A DNA stretch of 64,000 nucleotides from Favolaschia claudopus (GCA_037176885.1 JAWWNJ010000013.1:496001-560000); one strand, 5' to 3'. Positions 1 to 10,963 are shown, counted from the first letter of the stretch. Translations and numbers: made by a program. Notes: a model not told the origin generated them from the letters alone.

Positions 1-1129
1 TGCGAGTGGAGAGGATGAGGAGGATGTGGATGGTGAGGATGAAGAGGATGGAGATGAGGATGAGGAGCGGGGGGTGGGGGTGCTGTCGGCGTTGGATGAG
101 GACGGAGATGTTGAGGAAGAGGAAGCCGAGGAGCACGACGACCCAGACGACCTCCCCCTCCCCGGCATCTCTATCCCGATATCTCTATCGGCGGCGTCTA
201 TGGTCGCAGAGCTCGAGGAAAAAGGAGAGGAAGGAGAGATCAAGGAAGGAGAAGAAGACCCAGCGGAGCTGCCGCTACCATACATTCCTCTCCCTTCCCC
301 ATTTTCCTCGTTCGCGCCTCCCGCTCCCCCGCCCCCGCCTGCAGACGACGCAGATGTTGAGGAATTGGCGCTGAACGAGGCTGTCGCTGTCGTTGACTCT
401 GTCGCAAGCGAGGATTCAGAAGCACAAGAGGAGGAAGCCGAAACTGCGCGTATCCCAGAGCTGCGTCTCGATACAGGCTCGCCTTCGCCGCCGCTTTCCC
501 CCGTCGCTGGCGTTGGGATTCACAATGGTGAGAAAGAGGAGGTGGCGCTAACTCCGACGCCGAGCGAGCGGGATCTGGCGTCCGCTTCTACCTCCACTTC
601 GCCTTCGCCTTTGATGGGTGTTGAGGCTCTCCCTGCCTCCTCGTCCTTCGATGCCGATTCCGTTGATGAAAAAGAAGAAGAAGCAGACGCAGAGGTGGAA
701 CACGACATCGCAGACGCAGACGCCGCCAAACCCGCCTGGGTGCGCCGCGCCGCCGCGGCGCCTGCGCTCGGTCTCCCTGCGTCTGCGTCGGTTTCGTCGT
801 TGGTTAGACGTACACGTTCACGCGAAACCGACGGGGATAAGGACAAGGATCAGGAGCGGAAAGATAAAGAGAAAGACAAGGAATCCGAACACGTCCCCGG
901 CGCCTTCCCCTCCCCCACCCCAACACCCACCTCAACCTCCACCGCCCTCGAAAAGAAACAGCCCAAACCCAAATCCTCCACCCCGCGGTACCGCTCCCCG
1001 CTCGACGCGGCGCTCGCGATGCAATTGCGGCCGGGGCTCGGCGTGGGCGCGGACGGGGCGTGGCTGGTGCGGTTCTTGATGAGCTTCTTTGGGTGGTTTG
1101 CGGTGTTGGTTGCGCGGACGAGTGATTAG
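1..1129 (+). CDS. Acidic, Pro/Ser-rich low-complexity protein (3' part only)
   Basis: The frame is already open at the left edge and stops at TAG 1127-1129, so about 375 C-terminal residues are visible and the start lies outside the window. The sequence is dominated by Glu/Asp blocks, Ser/Pro stretches and short Lys/Arg/Asp repeats around 830-890, as expected for an intrinsically disordered protein. The only ordered-looking part is the tail: a basic Pro/Ser segment (RYRSPLDAALAMQLRPG), then a hydrophobic stretch (FLMSFFGWFAVLVA) just before the stop, which could be a C-terminal membrane anchor. No family is recognised. High third-position GC and the length of the open frame support real coding. 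Any function would be a guess. Confidence 0.6.
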   Translation, partial: ASGEDEEDVDGEDEEDGDEDEERGVGVLSALDEDGDVEEEEAEEHDDPDDLPLPGISIPISLSAASMVAELEEKGEEGEIKEGEEDPAELPLPYIPLPSPFSSFAPPAPPPPPADDADVEELALNEAVAVVDSVASEDSEAQEEEAETARIPELRLDTGSPSPPLSPVAGVGIHNGEKEEVALTPTPSERDLASASTSTSPSPLMGVEALPASSSFDADSVDEKEEEADAEVEHDIADADAAKPAWVRRAAAAPALGLPASASVSSLVRRTRSRETDGDKDKDQERKDKEKDKESEHVPGAFPSPTPTPTSTSTALEKKQPKPKSSTPRYRSPLDAALAMQLRPGLGVGADGAWLVRFLMSFFGWFAVLVARTSD

Positions 1130-2057
1130 TGAGTGAGGTGGGGGGTTGGAGTTTGGGGGGTTCTTCTGCTTTCTTTTATTTGGGTGATTTTGTTTGAGTG
1201 GTCTCGCTATTCATGCATACCTTCCTCTTTCTTCTTTTTCTTTTTGCATATTTACGGATTCGATACCATGCATCATCTCATCCCAACGCACGCACATCAT
1301 CATCATCGTTTCTCATTTGCACTCTCAGCATCCACATACATACATACCTCCGCAAGCACGCACTTTCCATACCACATTCCTCTCTCTGCATACTCGCATT
1401 CTACGACTCTACGAAAAAACGATCCGATTATTTTTAACCTCGGTTCTTCACGATTGCATACATACGACCGAGACGATTACCTACCTATTCTGCGTTACTT
1501 CTAGTAAGTGGTGTGTATAGTATACTATTTAATTCTTAATGATTTTGTGGTGTACGAGCTGCCTCAGGTGAGGTGAGGTTGATGGTTGTTTGGTGTCACG
1601 CTGTCGCGCTCCTTGTTCACTGTTATCATCATGCTTGCCTCGCTGGGGCCTTTGAATCTCTAGCTCGAAGAGGAGTGTTGATTGAACCGCTTGACTCATG
1701 TCATGGATTCCTGAACGCGAAAACCACTCGAGAAGGACGCGCACGGCTAGACTCGGTGTTGACGGAAACATCGCACCACGTCTTGACCACGTCGATAACG
1801 ACTCAGACTGTTGAGCGGCGTGCTTGATTCTTTGTACGCCTCCATCTTGGCACACCAGCCAAGTCGGTTTTGTACACCGATAAGAACATTTATTCTCGGC
1901 GACTGACGAAAATAAAATACCCTCTGGCGGTTGGTATCCCGCACCACTGAGTTGTGCGCTTCTGACCAGCCACTGGCGCCTTGCTTCGACGCAGTTCGAT
2001 AACGTTACAATGGACCGCGATACGACTGTTACTGTCTCTATAATCGGGCCTCTTGAC
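1130..2057. other. Intergenic; includes start of duplicated P450 upstream region
   Basis: No gene is supported here. From about 1475 rightwards the sequence resembles 4325 onwards (shared landmarks: GTGGTGTACGAG, TATCATCATGCTT, TTGAACCGCTTG, CTTGATTCTTTGTA), so this is the upstream half of duplicated copy A. Weaker resemblance (CATACATACCTCCGCA) begins near 1340 and matches about 4190. Confidence 0.6.
1896..1942 (+). promoter_or_regulatory. Conserved promoter block, copy 1
   Basis: The motif GACTGACGAAAATAAAATA followed by CCTCTGGCGG and CCCGCA recurs at 2701 (upstream of the terpene cyclase) and 4791 (upstream of the P450). The AATAAAATA core sits 147 bp before the ATG of the decayed P450. 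The distance to the ATG is nearly the same in all three copies (145-150 bp), so it may hold a TATA-like element and a regulator site. Confidence 0.6.
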
Positions 2058-2612
2058 ATGCCACTGCTATCCCTTATCCTGCTTGCCGGCAGGCTTGTCT
2101 ACATCTGACGGGGCTGCCTCGCGGTCTACGACGATTCTCATTCTCGGAAACGCACACTTGTTCTTTACAGAACTCTCCCGGCTCAAGTACATGTTCTTGG
2201 TTTCTTCTTTGCACGTCGGGCGCTCGTGTTTACCCGCGACAGACTCACGGAATGGGCAAAAATACTAGTATTCTGTGAGTGAATTCAGGGACTATCTGGC
2301 GGCGCGCAAAGTATGAACTATTTTTTCCTTCTTTTCAGTCAAGAATTAGAACAGTCGCCGTGGACGTCATCACCGATGCGGCGATAGCTAATGAGCTATT
2401 GGACAAACGCAGCGCGGCTGCAGCAGTCCGACCCCCGATACGAATTGTGGACCCCACGGCAGGTGGAACTTCATAGTATGGTATGTCTTGACTCGTTGAA
2501 CTAGCATTAGTGGTATCTGAAGAGAATGCTGAGTCCTGACCTGTGATCCAGGGGCGAAACACATAGAATGTTACGCAAAGCTACGAGCGTTATCTCGACG
2601 CCACAAAACTTG
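2058..2612 (+). pseudogene. Cytochrome P450 fragment, degenerate (exons 1-4)
   Basis: The sequence follows the first four exons of the P450 at 4951-7173. ATG at 2058 opens a membrane-anchor helix (SLILLAGRLVYI), then TGA at 2104. After a deletion the PILGNAHLF region can still be followed in another frame, the intron 1 and 2 borders remain recognisable, and the exon 3 segment around 2342-2470 reads ITDAAIANELLDKRSA. Deletions remove most of the [11 protein letters not shown] segment and the end of exon 3. Homology ends near 2612, so the I-helix, ExxR and haem regions are absent. It is a dead tandem copy; no product is expected. Confidence 0.8.
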
Positions 2613-2695
2613 GAAGTACGTCGCCACCTTGACCCCAACCAAGTCGCATGTTTCGTTCACCCACAACTCCAAGGACGGCTGTTCCTTCAACGCGC

Positions 2696-2740
2696 GCTCT
2701 TCGACTGACGAAAATAAAATATCCTCTGACGATCATCCCG
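2696..2740 (+). promoter_or_regulatory. Conserved promoter block, copy 2 (upstream of terpene cyclase)
   Basis: GCTCTTCGACTGACGAAAAT continuing into AAAATATCCTCTGACGATCA matches the P450 promoter block at about 4781-4826. The TATA-like AAAATAAAAT starts 145 bp before the cyclase ATG at 2856. The terpene cyclase therefore appears to use a promoter derived from the neighbouring P450. Confidence 0.65.
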
Positions 2741-2855
2741 CAATTTGTTATCAAGGGACGACTATGCTCATCTCCCTCACGTTCAAGTCCCTCTCCATAT
2801 CGCACCAAAGACCTTGGCGCGATAGCCACCACCGTACAACCCCTTTCTAAGCACC

Positions 2856-4096
2856 ATGGATAGGCTCGAAATTTACAACTCCTCGTCCCAGTGGCGTAGG
2901 CTGCTCCAATCTATCTGTACCATCTTCACCAGCAAGAGAAGTCAGCTGGCGCTTGCGGAACCCAAGCGACTGGCAATGACGTGCAAGCGTGTATGCTCGC
3001 AGCTACTCAAGACTCTACACTATCCCGGAGCACCGCAGCTCAACGCCGAGTCAGTCGAGGCCTTGTTGAACTACATGTACAAGAGGGCCGTGGAGATGGG
3101 GGTACCACTCGATACGCCCATATCCGCAAAGGGATTCCGCTTGGGCTACGCCGAAGGACTGGTAAGAAAATTAACAAACCTTCTTCCTTGGAGCGACCCA
3201 GTGGCTGACAAAGTATTAGCTGGCGCATCCCAATCACCCCGTAGAGGTCCAAGGCTACGTCGGTCTCTTCACCTGGCTTGTCGTCCTATACGACGATATT
3301 GTCGGCCAGAACGACGAAATGATCGAGGAAGCTCTGCTTTTTAACAAGAGATTCTTCAAGGGCGAGCCACAGCCGAACAACCTCCTCGAGGGCATCGCTA
3401 CATTGATTCGGGAAGCATATGATTACTTCGATCCTGTCCTAGCAAATATGCTGCAAATCTCCGTGCTCAAGTTCTTGACCAGTAACACCCTGGAGCGGCA
3501 CGAGGGGTTCCAGAACATGCCCGTCACTCGTGCTGGGGTCAAATTTCCCGATTTCTACCGCGACATGTCCGGTATGAATGTCGCCTACGCTGTCTTCTGC
3601 TACCCGAAAGAGCAGTATCCGGATGTAGGGGCTATCCTCGAGGCTATCCCTGACATGGCCCGCTTCATTGACATCTCCAACGACGTCTTATCGTGAGCTG
3701 TTGCACAAGCCCTTTGTGTATTTTCGACGTACTAACCTGTCATAAATCAGATTTTACAAGGAGGAGCTGGGCGGTGATGACCGCAACTTCATGCACAATC
3801 GCGCGCGGTGCACTGGCCGTCCTATCATGACCGTCCTAGACGACGTCAACAAGGAGACCGTTGAAGCCTGGATGCGGGTTGCGCAGATTCTTCAAGGACG
3901 CGGCAAGTACGAACAATCATGGAATGAGAGCGTCAGAGGCTACATGGCCATGCATACGACGAATCCTCGGTACAAACTCGAGGATCTCGATCTTGCTGAG
4001 GAGCACCCTCTTGCGCCCTTTGAGCACCGGATAGGTCAGTTTTTTGAAGACATGAAAGCCACCGCGCAGACGACCACGGCAAAGACGGAGGAGTAA
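2856..4096 (+). CDS. Tri5-type sesquiterpene cyclase (trichodiene synthase-like)
   Basis: Exons 2856-3161, 3220-3692 and 3751-4096 join in phase to give 374 aa, the usual length for the TRI5 family. This all-alpha class I terpene cyclase family ionises farnesyl diphosphate with Mg2+ to make a sesquiterpene in the cytosol. Visible motifs: an aspartate motif in LVVLYDDIV (Asp127-Asp128) and a near-canonical NSE triad NDVLSFYKEE (Asn256, Ser260, Glu264), which closely resembles the trichodiene synthase version. Odd point: the aspartate motif is DDIVG rather than DDxxD/E, although Asp134-Glu135 follow shortly after. The gene sits between a dead and a near-intact P450 copy and carries the same promoter block. 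The product cannot be read from sequence; calling it trichodiene synthase would be too specific. Confidence 0.88.
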
Positions 4097-4950
4097 CTTA
4101 TTGTTTTTTGGTTTCTTTGAATTCTTTCGTTGTTTTTCAAAAAGCGGATGCCTTCTGAGTTCTATTCGCCTAAAGTAAGTATGTTTTTCATACATACCTC
4201 CGCACTTCAATGCTGGATTCCTCTGCCAGACTTCCTCTCACATGCCTTGCCTTTCACCGGCTCTTCCACTCAGGAAAAACAGATCGAATTCCATACTCTG
4301 TACGACCTACTAGTAGTAGACGATGGTGACGACTACCTATTCTGCATTACTTGTGCCTATACTAGTAGGCAATGTAGTTTCGTGGTATGGTCTGTGGTAT
4401 ATATGTGATCTTAATTATTCTGTGGTGTACGAGAAGCAGAAGCCCAGAGAGGTGAGGACCGACGTCGACGTGAGATTGATGCCAAATTGCCAATCAATGA
4501 CAGTTTTTTGTTTGTCACGTCTCGCTTTTCTTTCACGACTATCATCATGCTTTGAGGCCTTTAAATTCGATTGCTGCTTCAAGTTGAACCGCTTGTCATG
4601 GACCATGGACCATAGTTGAACGCGAACCCTAACTCCTGCTCAGCAGCTCTAAGCATCCGGATCCGGAAGCGCCGCGCGCTTGATTCTTTGTATGCCGCCA
4701 TCTTGATTCAGACATACCAGCCTCCAGTCGGTTTTGCATAGTACAGATAAGAACATATGTTCCGGAATTCACTCAGCGTCGCTCTTCGGCGACCGACAAA
4801 AATAAAATACCCTTTGGCGATCATCGGGCCGCACTTGTGCACTTCTGTCCGAGTCCAGCTACCTCGCCTCCGAGTCGGCGGAGTCTGATAACCTGTTTAC
4901 GGACCACGACACAACCGTGACTATCGGACGTCTCTTGAATCGTGCCTCTC
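4097..4950. other. Cyclase 3' region and upstream region of P450 (copy B)
   Basis: There is no gene here. The T-rich stretch after 4096 is probably the cyclase 3' UTR. From about 4325 the sequence is the intact counterpart of duplicated copy A and leads into the P450 promoter. Confidence 0.6.
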
Positions 4951-5530
4951 ATGCTAGCCCTTATCCTGCTCGCTGGCACTCTTGTTTACATTCTACGAAA
5001 ATACGGGGCCAGGGAGAAAGGGCTACCGCCTGGTCCACCGACGATTCCTATCCTCGGAAACGCACACTTGTTCCCCACAGAATTCCCGCAGCTCAAGTAC
5101 GTGATTTTTTTGTTTATCTGCACATCGGACACTTGGTAATCACGCTGCGACAGATTCACAGAATGGGCAAGAAAGTACGGTGGCTTGTATTCTGTGAGTA
5201 AATTCACGCACTATGTGGAGCCAAGTACTACGAACTATCTTTCTGTTGCTTTCAGTTAAAAATTGGAGCGGGCACCGTGGTCATCGTCACAGATGCGGCT
5301 ATAGCTAAAGAGCTGCTGGACAAACGCGGTGCGGCTACAGCAGACCGTCCTTCGACTCACATTGGGGACCTCACGACGGGTGGAAAGCTGATTACTGTAG
5401 CTCGTTATGGTACGTCTTGACTCGACCGAGTAGTATCTGAAGAGAATACATACTGACATGGGATCGGGAGGTGAAACATATAAAACGCTACGCAAATCTG
5501 CGAACGTTATCTTGACGGCTCAAGCCACGA
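4325..5530 (+). repeat. Segmental duplication, copy B
   Basis: Partner of 1475-2612. It carries the upstream region, promoter block and first exons of the P450 at 4951, all with intact splice borders, unlike copy A. Confidence 0.75.
4781..4833 (+). promoter_or_regulatory. Conserved promoter block, copy 3 (upstream of P450)
   Basis: GCTCTTCGGCGACCGACAAA followed by AATAAAATACCCTTTGGCGA and a TCATCGGGCCGCA tail. The core is 150 bp before the P450 ATG at 4951. It is shared with 1896-1942 and 2696-2740. Confidence 0.65.
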
Positions 5531-7173
5531 AGCAGCATCTTCCGATTCAGCAAGCCGAAGCCGTGCAGCTGCTTCACGACTTTATTCAGTCGCCTGAGGT
5601 AAGTATGATTTTCGTCCTAGTGATTCCAACAACCTGAGCTCTCGACAGTCGTTCTTTACCGCCATCTCACGCTACTCATATTCCGTCATTCATTCTGTGC
5701 TCTATGGAAAGCGCGTCTCTCGATACGACAACGAAGAAATGAAGCAGTTCAACCACATTGTACGGAGTTTCAATATCCTAATGGCACCTGGTGGTGCACC
5801 GCCCGTCGACCTCATTCCCGTTCTGAAGTATATTCCCGAGCGTTTCGCTCCATGGAAAACAGAATCTCGGCGAATCAAGAATCTGCAACACAAGCATTAC
5901 TGGACGATGCTCAATGACGCTAAAGACCGGATGCTTCGCGGTGAAGGACACGGGTGCTGCATGGAACAGGTGTTCAAACATCAAGAGGAACTGGGAATGT
6001 CGGATGAACTGACAAAGTAACGGCTCTGTTTGACCCCTGAAGGAAAATCAATTTTGGCTCATCGACACATGTTTTAGATTTCTTGGTAGCGCCCTTCAAG
6101 AGACCGGTGCCGAAACGACCTCGTCGTTCCTGCAAGGGCTGGTGTTAGCGCTAGTGGCGCATCCAGAGGCACAGAAGAAGGCGCAGGAGGAGATCGACAG
6201 TATCGTGGGTGCTCAAAGGATGCCTACGTTAGACGATTTGAACAGCTTGCCATATGTCCGGGCGTTAATCTTGGAGGTCAGACAAGCACATGTCGTGCGA
6301 CACATTAGCAACCTTTCATTCAGGCACATCGTTTTCGCCCCGTTGTCCCATTGGGGTTGCCGCATGCTGCAATATCCACGCAGGAGTACGAAGGCTACAT
6401 GATCCCGGAAGGCGCCACTATTTTCGTAAACGTTTGTGAGTTCCAGAAACTTCGCCTTTCGGTGCCTTCTTCACAATTCTGTTTCAGGGGGAATCTTCCA
6501 TGATCCAGGTAGATCATTGGCGTATGCATGTATTCTCTGTCCACGGGCCAACACTCCTTTGCAGATCTATTTGAAGAACCAGAGAAATTCCGACCGGAAC
6601 GATATGTCTTGACCGAGAACGGTACAAAACCCGGCGTCGACGGGAGTGCTTTGAGGCACACTCTGCCTTTCGGCTTTGGTCGCGTGAGTATTGCTACACT
6701 TGAACGACTCCGTTACTTACATGAATTGACTTGCTATCCTTGCTAGCGAATATGTCCTGGGATGTATTTGTCGTTCGATTCTATTGTAAGTGGGTCCTCT
6801 CAGGATACACTTCCCTAAAAATCTTCATTGGAACATCAACACAATGAATCTTCTCTGGGCGTTTGAATTCCTGCCCGCGGTTGATGCAAACGGAATCTCG
6901 ATTCCCGTGGACACCTGGGCCTACTCAAAGGTATTTCGACTCGCACCGTTCAAGTCTGCTCCAATACTGACTATCATTCTAAAGGGTATCGCGAGCGCAC
7001 CTCTTCCCTTCTGCTGCCGCATCATTCCCCGCTCAGAAGCAAAGATCAAGATAATCCAGAGCGAATTTGTGGAAGCCGCGGCGACGCTATCAAAATTCGA
7101 GGTAGACCTCAGCGAGGCGGATAAAGAGTACCTCAGGAAAGCCCGAGGAAATCAGGCCGCAGAAGGCTCATGA
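4951..7173 (+). CDS. Cytochrome P450 monooxygenase, copy 1 (last intron acceptor apparently lost)
   Basis: Exons 4951-5096, 5154-5193, 5256-5409, 5471-5598, 5649-6016, 6078-6276, 6324-6435, 6488-6508, 6565-6683, 6747-6785, [6832-6930, 6985-7173] match the exon lengths of the paralogue at 24081-26272 except the first and last. Features: N-terminal membrane helix, [13 protein letters not shown] hinge, I-helix GAETT, K-helix EAHR (ExxR), and haem loop FGFGRRICPG with the Cys ligand. It is expected at the ER as an oxidase using P450 reductase, probably on a terpenoid given its neighbour. Anomaly: the intron after 6785 ends ATTGG where the paralogue has ATTAG, so no usable AG exists. Read-through gives TAA after about 11 codons and would drop roughly the last 95 residues, after the haem loop. 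It may be functional only if a non-canonical acceptor is used. The start was chosen at the ATG in line with the paralogue. Confidence 0.82.
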
Positions 7174-7298
7174 AATGTAGCTCTGAGACTTGTAGAGAGT
7201 TCGGTCCTCGTGATATTTGTCAGGTTCAATATGGCTCAAGATAGAGTTCGCTATAAAATTTCATTCATTCTACCAGATTTCTAATGGGCTCTAGGAAA

Positions 7299-8601
7299 TT
7301 ACTTTGGTATTTTGATCGCCTCCCCATCGCAATAAACCTCTAGAGTGTCTTGGCACGCCTCGAATTGGGAACGATATTCCACCATATCGCTCAAAAACAC
7401 TTTGAAGCCCCCACAGACGATGAAAAGAACAGATCGCTCTGCGCCTGTCGGGGGCACAAGGCGATCAAGCAACTCTTTTCGATATGCAGGCACCAATGTC
7501 GTGCTACACGACAATTCAACCAAAATTTTATGGTCGTCTGACGAAAATCTAATTAGCAAAGGATACTACATATCACAGACGAAGCGAAATATATACCTGC
7601 GAACGAATACCCTGCATGCATACTGAGCTCGTCTGGTACGGTCACGCAAGTTACCGGTCCCTTTCTATCGAGCGCTTTTCTAACGACCCCAGCGACAGGT
7701 TCAGAGGCGCCCAGCGAACCCGAAGCTTTCGACGAAAAGAAACTGAAGTGAGCTAATTTGACGTTGTTGGCGTCATCGCGGATGGCTGAGACGCCTGGAG
7801 GCAATTTCACGGAATCTCCGCATCTGTTGAGGGCCATGGAATGGTAGAAGCAGTCGGATCCGATGGTTTCGAGAGTCACGATGGGGACCGATTCCCATCC
7901 GACCGCATCGCAGCCTGGACTCGTGCATGGGTCAATACGCTTCGAAAGGGTCTTTCAAAACACATACCGAGAATTATACCTCCCAAAAGACCTGCCCCAC
8001 CGACAGAGCAAAATATAGCGTCGGGTTTACGATCCATTTGCTTTGAAGCTTCAAGAATTATAGAAGAATGACCCTCCCAAATAATTGGATCTTCGTAGGC
8101 AGGGACCATCACTCTATTCTTTTCAGCAACCTAATTCGAAATCGCACAATGCCGGGAACGAAAACCTACGCTTTTTCTTCTGATGCAACCCTTTCCCTGG
8201 CGGCGATGACAGCGTCCGCGTAGTGCTTCCCACCGACCACAACTTCTACATTCTCGCGTTTTAGACGATCCACGGTACTCTGCGCGGCGCCTTCGGGAAT
8301 GTACACTGCGCATCGGACATTTAAAGCACGCGCTGCGCAAGCGGCAGCCAAGGCAGCGTTGCCTCCGGAAGCAATGACGGCGTGTACAGAAGAGCCATGG
8401 GCATCCTTGGCTCGCTGCACAAAATACGAGATTCCCCGAGACTTGAAGGACATGCCTGGTTGCACGGTCTGCAGAAAATCGCATTAGAAACGGAGTATTC
8501 ACAAATCTTTTGAGCATTCAACAAACTTCTAGCTTGAGGAATACGGACACATCGTCCCGAGAAAGAGGACTTGAGGATATCAGCGGCGTTTCCTGCGCCA
8601 T
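7299..8601 (-). CDS. PLP-dependent L-serine/threonine dehydratase (catabolic type)
   Basis: Exons 8601-8527, 8468-8170, 8113-7968, 7914-7611 and 7548-7299 give 357 aa, normal for cytosolic CHA1-like fold-type II dehydratases. These convert L-serine (or threonine) to pyruvate (or 2-oxobutyrate) plus ammonia. Visible: the N-terminal ETPLI box, the Schiff-base lysine in MSFKSRGI (Lys34), the SGGNA cofactor phosphate loop, VPAYEDPIIWEGHSS, the glycine-rich SVGGAGLLGG loop, ETIGSDCFYHSM, and a C-terminal VELSCSTTLVPAY. All expected elements are present and unbroken. The ATG at 8601 puts the family box at residue 4. Splicing of the second intron needs the AG at 8114, giving KAVMVPAY. It is divergent from the gene at 9068 with 466 bp between starts, so promoters may overlap. 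Confidence 0.92.
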
Positions 8602-9067
8602 TTCAGAAACCCAATTGAGATCGCGATGGGGGGAAGAGAGAGAGTCAACGGACCTTGACTCGATTTCCGGTAAATCGGTAAATATTGGCTTTGGCCGCGG
8701 CGGTTCAGCAACGACCAGGCCGTGGGATTGGCTGATCATTTTCGGGTTTCCATCCGTTCCGGCCGTCCATTCATCTCCTTCAACCACCATGCCACCAAGG
8801 CAGTCTATGTACGTCAGAACGAATAGCGAACTCATCAGGTTATCCTTATACTCAAGTTTGGCTGGCATCTCAATTTCCGGCCAATCAACCCTTACCCCGA
8901 GCTCTCGATGTCGCCGTCACTACCGATTTTTAAACGGGATTCAGAGTATTTAGGCTACTTCAGCTCCCTCTCAGAATTCGAGCGAGTCTCCGTCTTTCTC
9001 GAGGTCCCATGCTCTTGATTGAATACCCGGACACCATGCATTTATCGCATTTCTGTCCTCATTTGAC
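8602..9067. promoter_or_regulatory. Shared divergent promoter region
   Basis: This 466-bp gap separates the start codons of the serine dehydratase (-) and the ZZ-finger gene (+). No other gene is supported, so it should hold both promoters and 5' UTRs. No specific binding site was recognised. Confidence 0.5.
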
Positions 9068-10836
9068 ATGATTTACGCTGGGGCTGTTCTCGATCAGGCA
9101 CTACTTCAACGTTTGACAAGAGACAGAAACACGACCTCCGTAGTACCTTGGCATAAAATGCGGATGCTTACATCTGAATCGATTCTTCCCGTCTCTCCAA
9201 TGGCCCCAGGATACTTTGGCTGCAATGCTTGCCTGCGTGCAATACCATCTACGGAGCCGCGCGTCCATTGCCTCGAATGCGACGGATTCGACTTGTGCTC
9301 CGTTTGTGCTTTGGGGGTTGAGGAATCTGTCGGCGAGCATCGTCTGGCACACCGGACGCGGGTATTCCGACGGAGTGGAGGTGGAGTACATCCAGCTGTC
9401 TCGTCCTCGGGCACAATGGTCGTGTATCGTGCCTTGGAGGAATCCCAGACTTCACAGGCGTTCTCACCTTTGCCTCCTCTCCGTGAAGTATCAACGGATA
9501 CACCGCTTCCGGCTCTACCTCCCCTCCCGTCGTCGAGCCCTCCGATCTCACGACTCGTGGCCTCGACACCACAAACGGGGGGAATCCCTGCACCTCCGGT
9601 TTTGCCTCCACGGCAAAGTACAGTCCTGTCGCCGCAACCTACCTCCGTTTCAACGGCTTCCTTTGTTGACCAAGGATCAATTGATGGAGCGGCCGCTCAT
9701 ACCGTACCTGCACGCGATGCTCCCCAAGATCCAGAGCTGCCTCAGCTCAGCGGCGTCTCTTCGCGAAGACTCGGACGATCAAGCCTATCGATCAGCAGTC
9801 TTCCGCAATCAAAATACAAAACAGCTACACCACCGCCTGCCCAAGCAGCTACTGTAGCACAGGAGCTGCCGCCGCCTCGCAGTGACTCACCTCAAGCTCC
9901 GAGCATGGTAGCCCGAAGTGCCGCCGCACTGAGAGCATCTACTTCCACACCGCCTCCGCCGCCTCCGCCTCCCTCAACGGGCTGGGGTCCTTTCTTCAAC
10001 CCCGATATGAGCCCAACACCAGTTTTTTTGACCCTTGTAGATGCGATCTTCAATTATCTTGACATTCGGCGCACAGGCAATCTCACGCCCGAGGTTTACT
10101 CCAGTTTCTTGACAAACCAGGGATATGTGGGCAACCAGAATATTTGTGAGTTCCGTTCGATTGGTCAATTTGGATCGCATTACCGAGTTCAATTCGATCC
10201 GCAGGGCACTCAAACCTAGTTGCGTCTATGGGAAAGTCCAAGGAAGAATGTGCAGACGCAGCCCTCAAACGCGCTTTCGATCTTTTCGGCATTCAATACC
10301 TCCTCCGATCGCGCGCCCGTGAACCTACTAGCCCACCTGCCGACGTCAAACGTCAACTCCAATCCTTCGGCGCGTCCTTCGCGCGTGCCCTCACACCCTC
10401 TACCCCCGCCGCAGGAACAATGCCCCTCCTCACTCGCGCAGGCTTCCTCAACATCACTGCTATCGAGGTGCTCTGCGATCCATCCCGCCACCACACCGGT
10501 CTCGCCCGCATCGTACAGATGTACGACCTCGGCCCTGTACGCGCGTGGGGCGTCCTCCCGCGGGACGTGCTGGCGAACGAGCCTGATCCAAGGATGCTGG
10601 AACGGATAGCTCGAGTTCAAGCAGCTGCAAGGGAAAGACAGTCGGCGCATGCGAGGTCGGAGAGTGTCGGTGCAGCCGCTGCAACCGGGCTTCGTTCAGC
10701 AGCATCGTTGGCTCGGACTGCAGTGGATGGAGTGGGCAGGATCGACCCTCGCGACGCAGTGAATGTGATCCAGACAGTCGGCGAGACGGCGTACTTGGTT
10801 AATCGTGTCTCTGATCAACTTCAACAGGACTATTAG
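9068..10836 (+). CDS. ZZ-type zinc finger protein with DUF7514-like C-terminal domain
   Basis: Two exons, 9068-10145 and 10205-10836, encode 569 aa. Residues about 45-100 form a ZZ-type zinc finger (YFGCNACLRAIPSTEPRVHC, then ECDGFDLCSVC and two His in GEHRLAHRTRVF), a protein-interaction module. A long Pro/Ser/Thr-rich disordered linker follows (about 110-310), containing PPPPPPPP-like runs. The C-terminal half begins at GWGPFFNPDMSPTP and continues with an EF-hand-like segment (LDIRRTGNLTPEVYSSFL), as in fungal DUF7514 proteins. The intron at 10146-10204 splits a Trp codon and restores the frame. The DUF7514 assignment is from pattern memory and is the least certain part. The function is unknown; a scaffold or adaptor is plausible. 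It converges on the transporter gene with 127 bp between stops. Confidence 0.8.
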
Positions 10837-10963
10837 ATGATCTTACTACACATTGTAATGAATACTTTTCCGGTATGTGCAAGAGAATGAAGGAAAGCGA
10901 AAAGGTGGATCTAATAAGGAATTATCGATACAATACGAATATAGCAAGCTGCGGAGTGCTGGC

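Larger units (their letters stand above)
1475..2612 (+). repeat. Segmental duplication, copy A (decayed)
   Basis: This stretch aligns in order with 4325-5530 over upstream sequence, promoter block and the first four exons of a P450. It has numerous substitutions and several small deletions. It stops abruptly near 2612, inside what corresponds to P450 exon 4. The terpene cyclase gene lies between the two copies. Confidence 0.75.

Noticed and set aside
6798..6803. CAG at 6798-6803 as alternative acceptor for the broken P450 intron
   Set aside because: It would make an intron of about 18 nt, too short for splicing, and the following sequence has an in-frame stop.
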